Shown piece by piece: positions 1 through 13,477 of a stretch of 64,000 nucleotides of DNA. Position 1 is the stretch's first letter. Each line of letters begins with the position of its first letter. The notes below the pieces were generated by a model. It had not been told where the DNA came from and did no database searches. It was given only the letters and a program-made list of their open reading frames with translations. The stretch spans positions 1,054,001 to 1,118,000 of the forward strand of contig WTXG01000004.1 of NCBI GenBank assembly GCA_022496185.1. The letters run 5' to 3'. A program made the position numbers and the translations under genes. The stretch is from Multifurca ochricompacta. Its lineage: Eukaryota > Basidiomycota > Agaricomycetes > Russulales > Russulaceae.

Positions 1-1493
1 GCCATGGCCCACCACAGAGTCGATCTCCTCTTGAGCACGTCGCTGAACTTCTGGGTAGAGCACCATCGCAAGTACAAACGATTGAAGGGCAGCCGTAGCC
101 TTGATAAAGCACAGTCAGAAATTAAACACGCTCCGATGAGAATTAAGCATACAGCATCGATACCCGCTGAGCGTTCCGTGGAGCCTTAAAACGTTGACTG
201 AGCATATGAACCAGAATGACTTACCAAGGTAAACATTGCTGGGTAATGCTTTTGTCATCAAGATTTCTTCAGGAGTCGGCTTTTCGGGGAGGCCTGCTAA
301 CATCGACGCTGCGATCGAAGATGTTGCCTTATTTTCTTCCTAGTATACCTGAGGGAAACCTCTAAAGTAGTATGGGGGCGCCACAAAACGTACTAATGCC
401 CTTTTGACAGCTTCATACGGCTCATCACGGCACAGGTCCATCTTGCGTTTCCACATGTCTGCGTCCTTCTTGAAACCAGCACCAGGAAACCACCACGGCA
501 ACCTCATGACTACGTGGAAGATCTCGATGTCATCCACCCAAATCAACGTTTGAGCGGATTCGGCTTACAGAACGGGACTAAATTGAATATGCGACCTTTT
601 GTTTGGGCTACACCCAACCCGGCTAGGGCAGCATCTGCAAGAGCCATATTGGGGTCATTCCGCGGGGATAACTCAATTCCGTATGCGACGGAGAGGCTGA
701 CCCGACCGACCATGCTAGAAGTGAAGAGAAGATATATTCTTTAGAAGGTCGCAGTTGGATTAAGAGTCGATCTTGACTAACCGACGGAGGTGCTGCATGA
801 AATCCTCCGGAGTGTCAAACAGGCTCCGGAGTAAGTGCTGAGCAGCTTTCACTTCGATAGGATGATATTTATGGATCATAGTTGGTTTGAAATGCGCGTG
901 GAATGTTTTATACCAGTTCCTCCACTTGTCGCAGTATGGGAAAAGATTGATCACCCACTTTCCTGTATCAAGTCTACACGCGTCAGTAGAAGTTAGTTAT
1001 ACCTATTAAACTCTTCTCACAATTCTGTCAATGCCTTTAATTGGGGTCTGATAGTACCCCGTTGGGCAGGCAGTTAGGTCAGGCTGGAGGGCAGCACTGT
1101 CTTTTATTTGCGCGTACCTATCAGAGTATATGGATGACCGTTTCTCGAGGAGATCATTAGCAACTTTGCTGGAGTTCAATACGATTATATGCGTCCCAAA
1201 TAGTTCCGTGTGGATGATGTCTGACCCTAAAAATCACCGCGACAATGATCCGGATACATACAAACACCCTAACGAGATAAACATGCGTGAGCCATACCTA
1301 TTTCCCTTGCCCAATTTTCATATGCGAGCCAATGATACTTGGAAGGAACATCCAGGAGGTTCCTGATGAATGGTAGGCCCTTGGGACCCGGCGGAAATGG
1401 GAATGGTGGTCTTCGCCTTCGGCGCGACAACATGTACAAGACGGAAGAGAACAGGGAGACAGCGAAAAGTTGAAATAAGAAAGTCGATATCAT
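1..1493 (-). CDS. Cytochrome P450 monooxygenase (3' end beyond the window)
   Basis: Heme-thiolate monooxygenase, probably ER-anchored. The first exon (1493 to about 1298) encodes a hydrophobic anchor (MISTFLFQLFAVSLFSSVLYM), a basic stretch and the proline hinge FPPGPKGLP. The second exon (about 1243 to 1105) gives SDIIHTELFGTHIIVLNSS and KVANDLLEKRSSIYSDR. Later exons give DKWRNW (C-helix region), WFPGAGFK, and LAMVLYPEVQRRAQEEIDS at the left edge. The EXXR and heme-cysteine regions lie outside. A 66 bp intron with donor GTACGT explains the in-frame stop near 340. Near 195-230 a tiny exon carrying part of the I-helix threonine motif is not resolved. Its start lies 187 bp from the monooxygenase stop on the same strand, which suggests joint use in one oxidative pathway, but this is inference. 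The P450 call is secure; the substrate is unknown. Confidence 0.88.
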
Positions 1494-1679
1494 TATGAAT
1501 GTGTGCGTGCACCTAGTTCGTGGTAAGACTGTTTAGGGAGCGGGGAACTCACAGACACGAAGAAGCAGGCACGGGCAGGAACGCTGGCGTCTAGCGCGTA
1601 TTAAACTCTCGTTCCACGAGTTTGACGTAATCTACAGAACAAGTGAAATATTTCCCTACCTACCTATCTACTGCACTGA

Positions 1680-3462
1680 TCACTCGTTAAACCATTCATC
1701 CAATTGCACCATTAATTCATACCACTCCCTCTCATCCCCTTTCTTCACCCTCCCCAACCACCTCTCCACCTCTTCTTCGCCAAGTGATTCCACTTTCACC
1801 CATGCCCGACGCAACCTCGTCATCTCCTTCTCCGCGAAGACCCTCCAAGTCTCCGTGAACGCCGTGCCCAGCGGCGGCAAGCCGGGTCTCCCGCCCAGAC
1901 CGCGTTCTTGTAACAATCGAACGAGCGCGTTTTGATAAGCCGTGCCGCCTCCCGGCTGGGGGATCCGGTGTCCGACGCGCGCAGGATCCTCCAGTTCGGC
2001 TTCCTGGACGCGCAGGTCTGCGAGGAGCTCAGCTTTCGGTGGTAGCAAGTCCTCATCTGCCAGTGCATGCGCGATAAGCAACGCTTGAGCCGTGTCCGTC
2101 ATGGCGTACGAAACGAATTGGGGGAGGCCGACGAACGCCAGCGCGCGAGGTGCGTGGGTCGGCGCAAGAGAGAAGGTGTGCCGGAAAAGAGGACGGAGAT
2201 ACCTCCCGTTGTTCGTGAGCATGTCACAAGTGCTTGGGTCGGGAAGTGGTGTGATGATCGACGTGTTATGAATAGACGAGGAGAGGAAGGGGAAGCGAAG
2301 TTCATATCCCGTCGCAAGGATGACCGTATCGATATGAGGGAGCGAGGTTCCATCTTCAAATACAGGCGCGACCGGAGTAAATCGCGCCAGGGCAGGGACA
2401 CGCTCTACTCCCGGGATGTGCGGAAAAGGTATGGGTCTAGATGGATCATACTTGACAGAAGCATATGTCTACGAGTAGGACATCAATCGAGGACTGAAAC
2501 GTAAGGGGGGAGGAAGCACTCACTGAATTAGCGAAGCCAGCGACCTGCTGCACTATGTCGCGCCCGCTTGCACCCCCGCCGACTACTAAAACATTGCGTT
2601 GACTGTATACCTCGGGTTCACGATAGAAGACAGAATGAAGCACCTCCCGCCCAGGTCCCGAGACCTCCCAAGTTTGTCGTCCTTCCAATTTGGGCTCACG
2701 GGGATAGTGATTGTGTCCACTCGCGACGACAAGATGGTCGAATCTCGCCTGGGTAGTGCAATTGTGTCTATGATCAAGCGTGGCGACCTGCCAGTAGCCG
2801 AAGACGTCATTTCCGCGCCAGTCAGCAGACAGAACTTCCTGGCGAAGGTGTATATAAGAGGAGAGATTCCAATGGTCGATGAGCGATTGGTGGTATCGAA
2901 ATACGAAGGTATGGTTAGGGAAAAGGGGTGTTCCAACAGGGAAGGGAAAGTGGGGTATGGTCACTGATGAAATTTGAAAGTTTGTAAGGCTGACGGTAAA
3001 GGGAATGGGGAAGTAAAGCTCAACTGGCAGGATGAGGGGTATTGGTTCTGAGAAGCGGATAGAGCGGCGTTTCCGGGAGGTCAGGAGGGTGGGGTGGGAG
3101 TGGGTCTGGATACCTGTAAAAGGTGGATATTGGCCTTGGACAATAAGAAGCATGAAGATGCGCAATGTTCACCATAGGCCACCGATGTTGTCGCGCTGCT
3201 CGAAAAGCACTATCTCCCAATTCCTCGTCACTTCTTCGGGCAGGTCAGTGATTAGGGTTTTGAGCATGATAATGCCAGCGGTCCCCCCGCCGATGATTGC
3301 AATACGTTTGTTCGGCACATTGGGTAGGGTCGAGTTGGTGTTGCCCAAATCAAGGGGTATTTGGCCATGTTGAAAAGAGAAAGGGAGAAGGGAAAGGGTA
3401 AGGGTGAGGTTGAAGAGGCTACGCATAGAGTTGTTACTCAAGAGACGGAAGCGCCGTGTCAT
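1680..3462 (-). CDS. Flavin-containing monooxygenase (FMO-like), multi-exon
   Basis: FAD/NADPH-dependent oxygenase that oxidises soft nucleophiles or carbonyl substrates. Starting at 3462, a hydrophobic segment (LFNLTLTLSLLPFSF) that could be a signal peptide or anchor precedes the FAD dinucleotide fold RIAIIGGGTAGI and the acidic end LFEQRDNIGGLW. After introns come VASGHNHYP, the NADPH fold NVLVVGGGASGRDI, the distal ATG motif DTVILATGYELRFPF and a C-terminal domain ending DEWFNE. Exon joins are inferred: the first intron follows GGLW, the second follows NTPHPAS, and another lies near 2460-2520. The predicted length is near 560 residues, normal for fungal FMOs. A P450 follows on the same strand 187 bp downstream. 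An N-terminal hydrophobic stretch is less usual in fungal FMOs. Substrate unknown. Confidence 0.87.
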
Positions 3463-4853
3463 ATATTAAGGATGTCGAGTTCGGGACATAGGCGATACGC
3501 AATATTGGTTGCGCAAAGAAGAGCCATGGCGACCTCTGAGCGAACTTGAGAAGAATAACTTACTTTGCGAACACATATTCTACTCTACGTTGGTGGAAAG
3601 TGGAAAGTAAGCGTAACGGCAAAAAGCGATCAACATGGCGTGTGCTATTGTAGAAATGGTATCGTCTAGGTCATATACAATAATGCGCAAAACGACCTGC
3701 AAATGGTGCAGTGCAGGTTTTGCACCTTAGTGTTAAGCTCGAATATGTCGGGGCTTAGTTGTGTTGAGAAGAGAATAGGAAATAGAATCCATTCAAAATA
3801 CGTATCGCACCTACAGCATCAGCCTCATGTGAATACAATGCACATTAACTGGTGTGCCATCACGCCACTGTACAGTCAATCAGAATCTACAGACCTAATG
3901 TATCGCCAGGAACATCTACTATTGTCACAGTTGAAACGATGGCACATACCTTTGAACGAATGTAGATGCGCTGTTTTGATACAAGTCAGCCCTCAAGATA
4001 AAGTTGTAAAGTATCTGAGGACAAAAAAACCCCGAGAGAAATAAAGTCTGCAAGGAAAGAAAACGGAAGGGATGATGCGTTCGAGCGATAGCAAAAGTTA
4101 GCAAGGGCCCATACCGGTCGACAGCGTGCGAGTATTATAGCGGTTGGTCGGCCGAAAGCCGCCAACGGTGGGTTTTAAACGTCCAATATATCGTGCCTGG
4201 GATGCAAACCCGTAATTTTCAGGGGATTGCGTCAGTGAAGTCGGAAGTACGGGACCGCAAGTCGGTAATTAGGGACCTGGCGTTTAATGTTGATCTGATT
4301 GGGGGGTGGACGCAATCGATTTGAAGGGAGTCCTTTGAATACAAGTCAACAAGTGGGAGATGAGATGCCCTGTAAAGTTTTAATTTTAAAGGTCAGCACG
4401 ATATGGAAGGACGAGACCAGGGTTATGGGGAGGTGCGAGGGCCATGGAGCGGTCTGCGGTCTAGGAGCGGTGGAGAGGAGAGGAGGAGAAAGAGTGGCTA
4501 TTGGTCTTGTCTTGTCTTGTCCCCGGATACATAAATAAAATAAAACAGCTAAACCAGCTACGACCTGGTCGACCTTCTCCTTTCTCAACCTCCAACATCA
4601 TCGCAACACTTAAAACGTACATCTACTCTTTTCTTTTGTTCTCTATTCCGGAACACAGCTTTATCCTGAGCGGTGTTTACAACATCATTCCCGCTCACTG
4701 ACAAATCTTTCGCTCTTTGCTCGGACGCTAGATTGTATTTTTTTTCCCTCTTGATTTTCCACATACCCCACATTCTCTCTTCCCCGCACTTCTGAATCCT
4801 AGAACAAATTTCCTTTTCCTTTCCCTTACATCCTCATCATCACATTTTAGAAA
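3463..4853. other. Intergenic region between divergent monooxygenase and trehalase genes
   Basis: No convincing coding sequence is visible; the short open frames lack codon bias and recognisable motifs. It must carry the promoters of both divergent genes. Pyrimidine-rich stretches at about 4500-4850 just before the trehalase start resemble a fungal promoter and 5' leader, including a short repeat of CTTGT near 4506-4520. Confidence 0.5.
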
Positions 4854-7618
4854 ATGTCACCACCACTTAACCACCCACCTGGCATGAACTTTGTTGGCGA
4901 TCCGCTCCATGAGCAACGACCTGTCGACGCTGATGCGTCCGTTTACTACGGCGGAACGGAATATCATAGTCGCTCTAGAACGTATAGTACGGTACGGGCT
5001 TCGCCCATGAGTAGTTTTGCCCAACTTTGACTCCCATCCTAGTCAGCAGATAATGGCCCCAAACGTCCTATATTCGACGACGATTGGCATCTTAGGCCAC
5101 GCAGAATGTCCCACGACGAGAAGAGTCGCTCTGCCCCACGCCGATTCCTCATAGATGTTGAGGAGACTATACGTCTTGTCCTCGAACAGGAAGATACCGA
5201 CGGCGACTTCCAAATCAGTATTACAGACGCTGGCCCTAAGATACTCTCTCTCGGTACAGCTACTAGTAACGGTTTCAAGACCTTTGATATACGAGTGCGT
5301 GTCTTCAGATAACCATCTCATCCTCTGACCGATGTCGTGGTTTTCAAAGGGTACTTATATGCTATCAAACCTCCTTCAAGAGCTTGCTTTAGCTCGTGAC
5401 CACAATAGGAAGAGGATTGTCCTCGATGAGGCTCGTCTCACTGAGAATCCCGTCGACCGTCTATCTCGTATGATCAAGAATTCTTTCTGGCACTCCCTCA
5501 CTCGGCGCATTGACGGCGATGGTCTCGAGATCATCTGCGCGGATCCCAAGAACCGTACCGGGCGCATTCAGCCGCGGATCTATGTCCCACATCGTGAGCC
5601 TGCCATGGTTGAATACTACCGGAAGATTGCTTCCGAGAAGGCACACCTCAACCTTGATGTCCAAGTCCTTCCTTCTAACCCTGATGACCCCCATTTTGTC
5701 AAGAGCCTGAATAGCAAACCTGGCATTTTGGCTCTTGCCATGAACGAAGTAGACGATGGGCGTGGTGGCCGAACACTGAAGGGTATCCCATTCGTCGTTC
5801 CCGGCGCTCGCTTTAACGAGGTCTGTTAGATCCGTCGCTTAACAAGCGCTTATAAGTTAATCGTTTCGTATAGCTGTACAACTGGGATTCGTACTTCATC
5901 TCCCTCGGACTACTTGTCGATGGCCAAGTCCAAATGGCCAAGGGTCTAGTCGAACACTTTATCTTCGAGATTAAGCACTACAATAAGATCCTCAACGGCA
6001 GTCGTTCCTATTACCTCGCCCGTTCGCAGCCACCATTCCTCACGGATATGGCCCTTCAGATCTACAATCAGCTTGACCGGTCGGATCTTGAGGCTAACCG
6101 ACAGTGGCTTAAGCGCGCGATCCAGGCAGCTATCAAGGAGTATCACACGATCTGGGTTGCGGAGCCCCGCATGGATCCCAAGACTGGCCTTTCACGATAC
6201 CGTCCCGAAGGCGTGGGTATCCCTCCGGAGACAGAAGCGACGCACTTTACGCACATCCTCGAGCCGTATGCGGCGAAGCATGGACTCTCCATCAACGAGT
6301 TCAGTGAACGGTACAACAATGAGTCGATCCGCGAGCCCCAGCTTGATGAATACTTCTTGCACGACCGCGCTGTGCGCGAGTCCGGACACGATACGACTTA
6401 TCGTCTTGAGAAACGGTGTGCTAACCTTGGCACGATCGACCTTCAATCCCTTCTCTATAAGTATGAGGTTGATATCGCAACTGCTATTCGCGAAGTATTC
6501 GACGACGAGCTCGAGCTTGAGGAAGACTTTGATCTCGCGCCGTTCCCTCCGAGCGTCGAAACCTACGCAAATCCGCACCGCGAACGCTCGCGTACACGCC
6601 CGCAGACGAGCGATGAATGGTTTGCTCGCGCTGAGTTCCGTCGGGAGTCGATCGACAAGTACTGCTGGAATGAGAGCAAGAGCTTGTATTTCGATTATGA
6701 TACCGTGCAGGAGAAGCAGAGCCTCTACGAGAGTGCCACGGCATTCTGGCCACTGTGGGCGGGATGCGCTAGCGAAGAGCAGGGGTGGAAGCTTATGTGA
6801 GTCGTCCACGCACCATTAAATCCTCATGGACACCAGTTGACGATACGCGTTTTAGTTCCGATTCGCTTAAGAAGTTCGAGGTTCTCGGTGGGATAGTTTC
6901 TGGCACTGAGGAGTCCCGCGGGAAGATTTCCCTCGATCGTCCAAATCGACAGTGGGACTACCCTTATGCATGGTGAGTTCCTAGGCTGGGAACCTTGAAA
7001 ATGCGCAGCTGACCCCGCGAAAGGCCACCGCACCAGATCATGACTTGGGTAGGGCTCGAGCGTTATGGCTACCTTGAAGATGCTCAGCGCCTTGCCTATC
7101 GTTTCCTGTACATGTAAGTTTTATTCGGGAGTATAATAGGAAGGGCTACTGAACAAACTGCCACCGGCGACAGGATGACAACTGCATTTGTTGATTTCAA
7201 TGGTGTAGTTCCTGAGAAGTTTGACGCGGTTAGGCTTTCGCACCTTGTCGACGCCGAGTACGGTAATCAAGGAATAGATTTCAAGATGGTCCCTCGTGAG
7301 GGATTCGGCTGGATGAACGGTACGCTCGATCCATTCCCTATCTTAGCTTCCCTAGTACCAAACCGCTTGTTCTTCTTATCAGCTGCGTACCAAGTCGGAC
7401 TGTCGTTCCTGACGAACCACATGCGCCGCGCCGTCGCAGCATGTACTTCTCCAGAAGTCTTCTTCGGGCGCACGATGATGGGAGAGCATACCGCTGCGCC
7501 GCCCTCGAGCGTCGCCAACGACCCGCTCGGCCTTGCGATGGAGAGTCTCATGCTCTCTCCCGTCGCCTTATCTGGCCCTGGAACCGCCACGCCCCCACCG
7601 TCGTACTCGCTACCTTAG
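4854..7618 (+). CDS. nth1: Neutral trehalase (GH37), cytosolic
   Basis: Hydrolyses intracellular trehalose to two glucoses during recovery from stress or germination. Eight exons can be read: 4854-4991, 5043-5294, 5350-5820, 5874-6796, 6856-6972, 7024-7113, 7174-7319 and 7383-7618, giving 790 residues, close to the family's usual ~750. The N-terminal regulatory part has a protein kinase A-type site (RPRRMS) and the calcium-binding loop [16 protein letters not shown] typical of fungal neutral trehalases. Trehalase signature 1 spans a splice site (VPGARFNE, then LYNWDSYF); signature 2 is [12 protein letters not shown]. The probable catalytic aspartate is in [20 protein letters not shown] and EGFGWMN follow. 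The last intron (7320-7382) is 63 bp and has no in-frame stop, so its retention would only add 21 residues; removing it restores the family sequence GWMNAAYQVGL. A run of G immediately follows the stop codon. Confidence 0.96.
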
Positions 7619-8385
7619 GGGGGGGGGGGGGGTCTTCACACATCGCAAACCCGATCTGACCTTATCTTACCATCGCAAAAGCTGAATGGGCAGCAATAGT
7701 AATCAACCGGCAGCCATCGCACAGGCTTAATAAGTTACCAGTACCTTTCTCATACGTACTTAATTACTTACTTGAATACTCTCTTTTTTTTCATCACTTC
7801 GACTGTGGCAGAGCAGAGTGTAGTCGGGTGTGGTCATCACCTGTTCATCTAGAGTGTGTGCACAATCTTTTTCCTTTTTTCCCTTTCTTTTCTCTCTTTC
7901 GTTTCGTCCGATCGCGTAATTCTTCATCAATCTGTAGTTATACAAACCGAGAATCATAAACATTGTGGTGATAACTTTTGCTTTGGCTGCTGCCCTTTTT
8001 TTTTTTTGGTTTTCTTGTCTTAACTCGTCATCGCAGTTTTTCCTTTATTCGTTTCTTCCAACATATATAGCTGAATGAATAACTTTAACTTTTTTTTTTC
8101 CCTGTCCGCCCTTGTCTGGCGGCCGAATATAATGAATTGAATTCAAAGTGAAATGATATATGCATAAACTTGAAGGGGGACTACCTTCTACTGACTTTTG
8201 AACGAACAAAAAACAGGATGATGATGACGGGGGCCATGTACTGTGTGTTGTATGTATGTATGTATTTAACTCACCCATCAACTCGATCCATCCCACCACT
8301 CGTCGAGCTGTACTGTGGGAGAGGAGAGAGGAAATGTACGTACACATGGGTGAAGTTGGAAATAAACGACTTGGACCCACGGGAT

Positions 8386-8413
8386 GTCAGTCAGTCAGTC
8401 AGTCAGTCAGTCA
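8386..8413. repeat. (CAGT)n tetranucleotide microsatellite
   Basis: About seven uninterrupted copies of the tetramer lie in the gene-free region; a shorter run of the same tetramer recurs near 9428-9442. Confidence 0.95.
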
Positions 8414-10400
8414 CAGGTTCTATGATATGATACAAGGATAGATGGATCTCCCCCTACGGAGGATACGGACATGCATCATCTGATGATGATCAGATCAGAC
8501 AAGTTGGCCACCAATCGCTTGCGCTTGTAGCTTCCCTCGAGCGTCTCATCATCAATCATCTTTTTTGTTTTTTTGTTTTTTTTTTTTTTCAAGGTTTTAA
8601 GTGTAGGTAAAGGATGATCAAGTCATCCCATCGCTGTTGTGGAGTTGTGGAGATGGGCAGATGGCCAATATATTTTGTGGAGCTAATTTAATTTACTACT
8701 TGGGCGGCGCCTGAGCAGAATTGATCACGTGTAACACGGTCTTCCTGTAGGTTGACCCCTGTTTCCAATCAAAAACTCACCCGTTACCTTGGCTGGCACT
8801 TTACTGTTGCTCGAGGAGATAATCCGACCCCGGTGGGAGGAGGAGTGGGAAGTCAATTTCATCATCAATCTCATCATCATCACCTGCCACCTTGATCTTC
8901 TCAGTCTTTTTTTTTTTTTTCGCTTATCGCTTCTGTGTGCTTTGCTTGTTCGTGCTCATGGGACGGGATGAGATGGGATGTAACCGGAGGGGGGGGGGAG
9001 CGCAATGGCCTAACCTGACCTGTGTATTGGACTAATGGTTCTGAAGTCAGCGTTTCCCTTCAACCTGTCTTCTTGTTTTCTGGTTCCCCTCCACACACTC
9101 TATTAAACTAAACTATGGAACAGCTCTTGATTGGCAAGGAATCTCTTACTCTAATAATGACGGAAAGCGTGGCGGAATCACGTTGCCCCCCCCAAATGTA
9201 TTGTACAGGAGGCGCGCTGGGCTATTAGTCGCAGGTCCTCCGGGTTACAGAGCCTTCTTCCATTCTAATGAAAGTTATTCCTCTCTGGAGGCTCTTTGAC
9301 ATCAGCAAAAATGAGTACTTGTTCTCAATCTTTTTTTAATTTATTAGGATTCGTTCTTCAGAGTGGCATGGACCATAAACCTTCGTTCCGTCTTGTGTGT
9401 GTGTTTCATTGCTTAGAAATGTGTACCGTCAGTCAGTCAGTCACGTCACGTCCGTTCACCACGCCGCCCGCACAAACGAAACATCTTTGAGACATGTCCA
9501 TCGCGCAAGTTCCGTTCCGCTTTCAGAATCGGACAGTTGGGGTTTTTTTGTTTGTTTTTTTGTGTCAATGTCGCGAGGACACACACCTTCGAATGGGGAC
9601 TAGTTTTCTCTCTGGTCGGTCTGATTGACATCATCTATAACGGCAATGACATCTGGCTTCGCATGCGGATGCGGTGTATGTGCTGATAATAATAATAATG
9701 TTACCAAACGCTTTCCCCCATGACCATGATGACCATGAAAACTGGAGGACCGCTCAGGATCAGATTTAGGTTAGAATTATCCCCATCCATCCAGATCTTT
9801 TTTTCAAACTGTGTCGATCCACCAAGAAACTCCGCGCTCGGTACAAATGCCAGGCCAGGCTTCCATTCCTCTAGCAAAAGGGGGGGAAGGGGAGATACAC
9901 GTATACACGTAATCCGTGAAGTGAAGGTACCGATCGTCAATATTCCAAGGGGCGAAGCGGAGCATTCTTTTTCTTCTACTTCTCTCTTAAAAATCCTTGG
10001 GCTTTTTATAATTAATTAATCACAAGGTAAAAAAATATTACCTTTTCACTTTGGAGTGTGGGTACCCACCCTTTATGTCACAGGGGTATACGGTTTTATC
10101 TGTGGGGGCTTATCTCTCTCTCTCCCACTCTCCCCACAATTGCTGCCGCCCGCTATTTCCGCGAACGTTCCGTATTAACACTTGGAACCCACGGATCTCA
10201 AAAACACACATTTCTCCTTCGCCCTCTTGGTATAATTTTCTTAGCATGTAGATGGAGGGGGAGAAGGCAATATAGCACAGAGTATATATTTTCGCGGTGA
10301 TACCCTCAGGAAACCAAGCCGCACTTACTCACCGCGCACCGCGAATTACCGCCAAAAAAGCCCGCGCTTCAAGAGAGCGACAACATCCCAATCTGTGTGC

Positions 10401-10423
10401 TTTTTTTTTTAAAAAAAAAAAAA
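10401..10423. repeat. T10-A13 palindromic homopolymer
   Basis: Ten T followed directly by thirteen A form a perfect hairpin-capable palindrome in non-coding DNA. Confidence 0.9.
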
Positions 10424-10618
10424 CGGGGCAGCTCCCTAAATGGGATAATCTCTAGAACAGGACAGTCCGTAATTATCCGGAAAAAAAAAAGAGAGAGAGA
10501 GAGAAATGCGCGCATGGCTAGGACCGAACCGTGACTTCCGAGTTTTTTGAGAAACACAGAGGGAGAACGCGAGCCAGACTACATAAACTCAAGCGCCCCG
10601 ATGCATGATGACCAGTTG

Positions 10619-10642
10619 AATAAAATAAAATAAAATAAAATA
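10619..10642. repeat. (AAAAT)n pentanucleotide repeat
   Basis: Nearly five tandem copies of AAAAT are visible in the gene-free region. Confidence 0.9.
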
Positions 10643-12297
10643 TCCAAAAAAAATCAGGTGGCTTCACCATCTCCAGAGACAACAAGATAACACCGTCGTG
10701 TCATTACTGGTCGGTCGTGGGACTTTTTATTTTTATTTTTATTGACTTGCTTCTTCTCACAGGATCAATCGAGGTCACCCACGGAAAATATTGAAGCAAG
10801 ATCCTTGTTGCAAGGCCAGGGAAAATCAGGTTTGAATGTGGCGGCAAGGGTATATAAATATGTGCCCAGGGGCCCAGGTGGATTGACGCCCGAGTCCGTT
10901 AAGTGCGGCAAGATTTAGACCAAGACCACGAAAAGACTGATTCAAGAAAATCCAGTAACCGCTAGATCACCTCACATGAGGTGTGAGACTTGTGTGCAGA
11001 GCTAATGATACAGAAAGCCGTAGAGTCCCCTTCCTAGTGGCTTCTGGCATCTCAATATGTTTTCTTCAAAATCAAAAATCCGACATCGTCTTTTGACGCA
11101 GCAGCTAGCTGAACCCCAAGTAAGAGGTCGTAAGAATATGAGCAAGTTAGGGGCCAAGGAGAAGGGACAATCATCCACGTTGGTGGCCTGAACGCGAAGA
11201 GTGGATCGTGGAAAATGAAGAAGGGACCAAGCTCAGCTTGTCGTTTGAGCGATCGTTAGTAGTAGTTAAACGGATGTATGGTTGTTGTGACGATGAGGTG
11301 TATGCTCCCGGTAGTACGGCCCGGACTTCAATTAACTAGCACCACGGCACCAAGGAGGAATGGAACGCTGCGGCACGAAACACTGGCCCACCCCCTTGCT
11401 TTGGCTCTGGCTCTCTAGAGATCACCGTTTTGTGCTCTAGTAAAACATTTCAAAGTGCCGTATCATCACTTTGATCTGAGAGGATTTTCCATTTAAAGAC
11501 GTTTTTTCGAAAGAGAAAAAAGAAGGGGGTCGGGCTACCGGTTGTTTTTTTTTTTTTTTGGTGCTTGTGTTTGTTTAAATAGCTTATTCTTTGTTGTTTT
11601 TAGATTTTGACAGAATATGGCATCTCAATAATCAAAAGGGGTACAACCTCAACCAAGCTTTTTTCATTTTATTCACGTTTCGTGTCGTTTCATGTCATGT
11701 CATCTCCGAAATGAACCAATCGGGGAATGGGCTCCACTCAAGGGGATGACATCGGACAGGAGGCATCTCTCGTCGTCGCGCACATCGTTTTTTCTGTAAC
11801 TGAGGCCAGGCAGGACTTACATAAGGTAGTCCACTTGACTTTTTAGTGACATATTTCCTCATCTTTTCGTTTCTGGTTGAATTGCTAGTTCGGTAATTTC
11901 CGATGACACGGATTTTAAACTTGGAAGTGTACTAACGCGTACAGTTTCAAGTACGTCTCCCATCGCCTCTTGCCGGATGCCGGATGTCCTCAGGACTTTG
12001 TGAGAGAGAGACTGAGAAGGTTACGCCGCCGCTGCAGACCGGAGAGAAGCATGTTCACGAGCATCCTCTGGGTTTACCGACTAAAAATCCATTTCAACCT
12101 TTCCGACCTTCTCTCCCACACACACACACACCCTCTCAGAGGTGGTCCGTTATACAAAGAAGGAGGGGAAAACGACTTGGGGACGAAATAGCCAAAGAGT
12201 TAAGTGAGTGGAAGCATTTCGAGGGTCAGATGACACGAGCCGTGTCGAGTCGGAGAGTCGGGTATTACCGGTGATGAAGATCAACAACTTTTCGAGA

Positions 12298-12338
12298 GCA
12301 GCAGCAGTAGCAGCAGTAGCAGCGGCAGCAGCGGCAGA
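12298..12338. repeat. Imperfect (CAG)n trinucleotide repeat
   Basis: CAG units are interrupted by single TAG or CGG variants. No supportable coding frame runs through it. Confidence 0.9.
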
Positions 12339-12507
12339 AGATAGAAGGATATGAAGAAGTTAGGAAGTGTTTGGACGCGAGGTGATGGGTGGCCGCAGTA
12401 AAGAGTCGTGATGATGAATGATGGATAGGAATGTCCCATTCTGGTTAACTTGGTGTAAATTAATACCAAAATAAATTATATAACCGAAAACGAGAAGAAT
12501 GAACACG

Positions 12508-12531
12508 AATGAATGAATGAATGAATGAATG
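12508..12531. repeat. (AATG)n tetranucleotide repeat
   Basis: Six tandem AATG units in non-coding DNA. Confidence 0.9.
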
Positions 12532-13263
12532 GGTCATGTCATCTTCCAAGATTGAGTAGCCAGCACTTTAGTCTGAGTTGCTTCAAATGCACACACTTCT
12601 TGCCACGTTCACATGCTGCATGGCTGAGTAAAAACTATTAGGGAAGGGAAATCGAGAGTCTGGAAAAGAAGGGCTAGGACCCTGGGGGAAAAGGGAAAAA
12701 GGCAAGGTAAGGCAAGGCAAGGCGAGGCGAGGCAGAACGAGGCAGAGCCGATGACGATGGATTATTCTGGAACCCAAATACTCTGACCTCCTCTGAATCA
12801 TCCCATCATCCCATCCTCACCCCTTGAGTAAGTAAGTAGGCTAGTCCCCTCCCCACCCCGCGCGACTTACCTCCGACGACCTATGCTCCTACACACACGG
12901 AACAACACCGCCACCTACGTATTGGGATTACCAAACAACCCACACAATCACCCAAACTACGTACCCAACCTAACTGACTTATTTTGGAAACTCATTCATT
13001 CATCATAACATGTAGCGTCGGTCCGGCACGATCGGGCCCCCACATAGACCACTGATAAGATAAGAAGATCCTTTAAATGACGACGTTAATTGCCCCCATC
13101 CATCATTGTGGAATTTGGAATATAGGGCCAGGCCGTGCCCCCCCTAACTGATAAGGGGTGATTACTCCTTACTACTCCCACCCCCACCCCCCTCCGCCCC
13201 CGCCCCCCGCCGTCATGAAGAACGAGATTATTTGATTGATTCAAATTCATCAATCATCATACA

Positions 13264-13301
13264 ACCACCACCACCACCACCACCACCACCACCACCACCA
13301 A
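13264..13301. repeat. (ACC)n trinucleotide repeat
   Basis: Twelve to thirteen ACC units pass directly into an AAC-rich stretch (to about 13319). No coding frame supports a poly-threonine or poly-histidine tract here. Confidence 0.93.
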
Positions 13302-13449
13302 CAATAACAACAACAACAAACAACACATAACATAATCCAAACGCCCCCTCGCTTGTGTGATGTGATGCGGCGCGACCGTAATATAATATAATCTATCTCA
13401 TTCCGTAAAGCCTATCTATGTACGTTACGCGAAAGGGATATACAATGCG

Positions 13450-13477
13450 GATAGATAGACAGATAGACAGATAGACA
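13450..13477. repeat. (GATA/GACA)n tetranucleotide repeat
   Basis: Alternating GATA and GACA units lie about 4.2 kb upstream of the phosphatase gene. Confidence 0.85.

Noticed and set aside
339..361. A 21-bp micro-intron in the P450
   Set aside because: A 66 bp intron with a GTACGT donor and the same acceptor joins the exons in the family frame, so a micro-intron is not needed.
8386..9442. CAGT arrays as a CRISPR-like array
   Set aside because: Simple tetranucleotide microsatellites with no spacers, in a eukaryotic genome.
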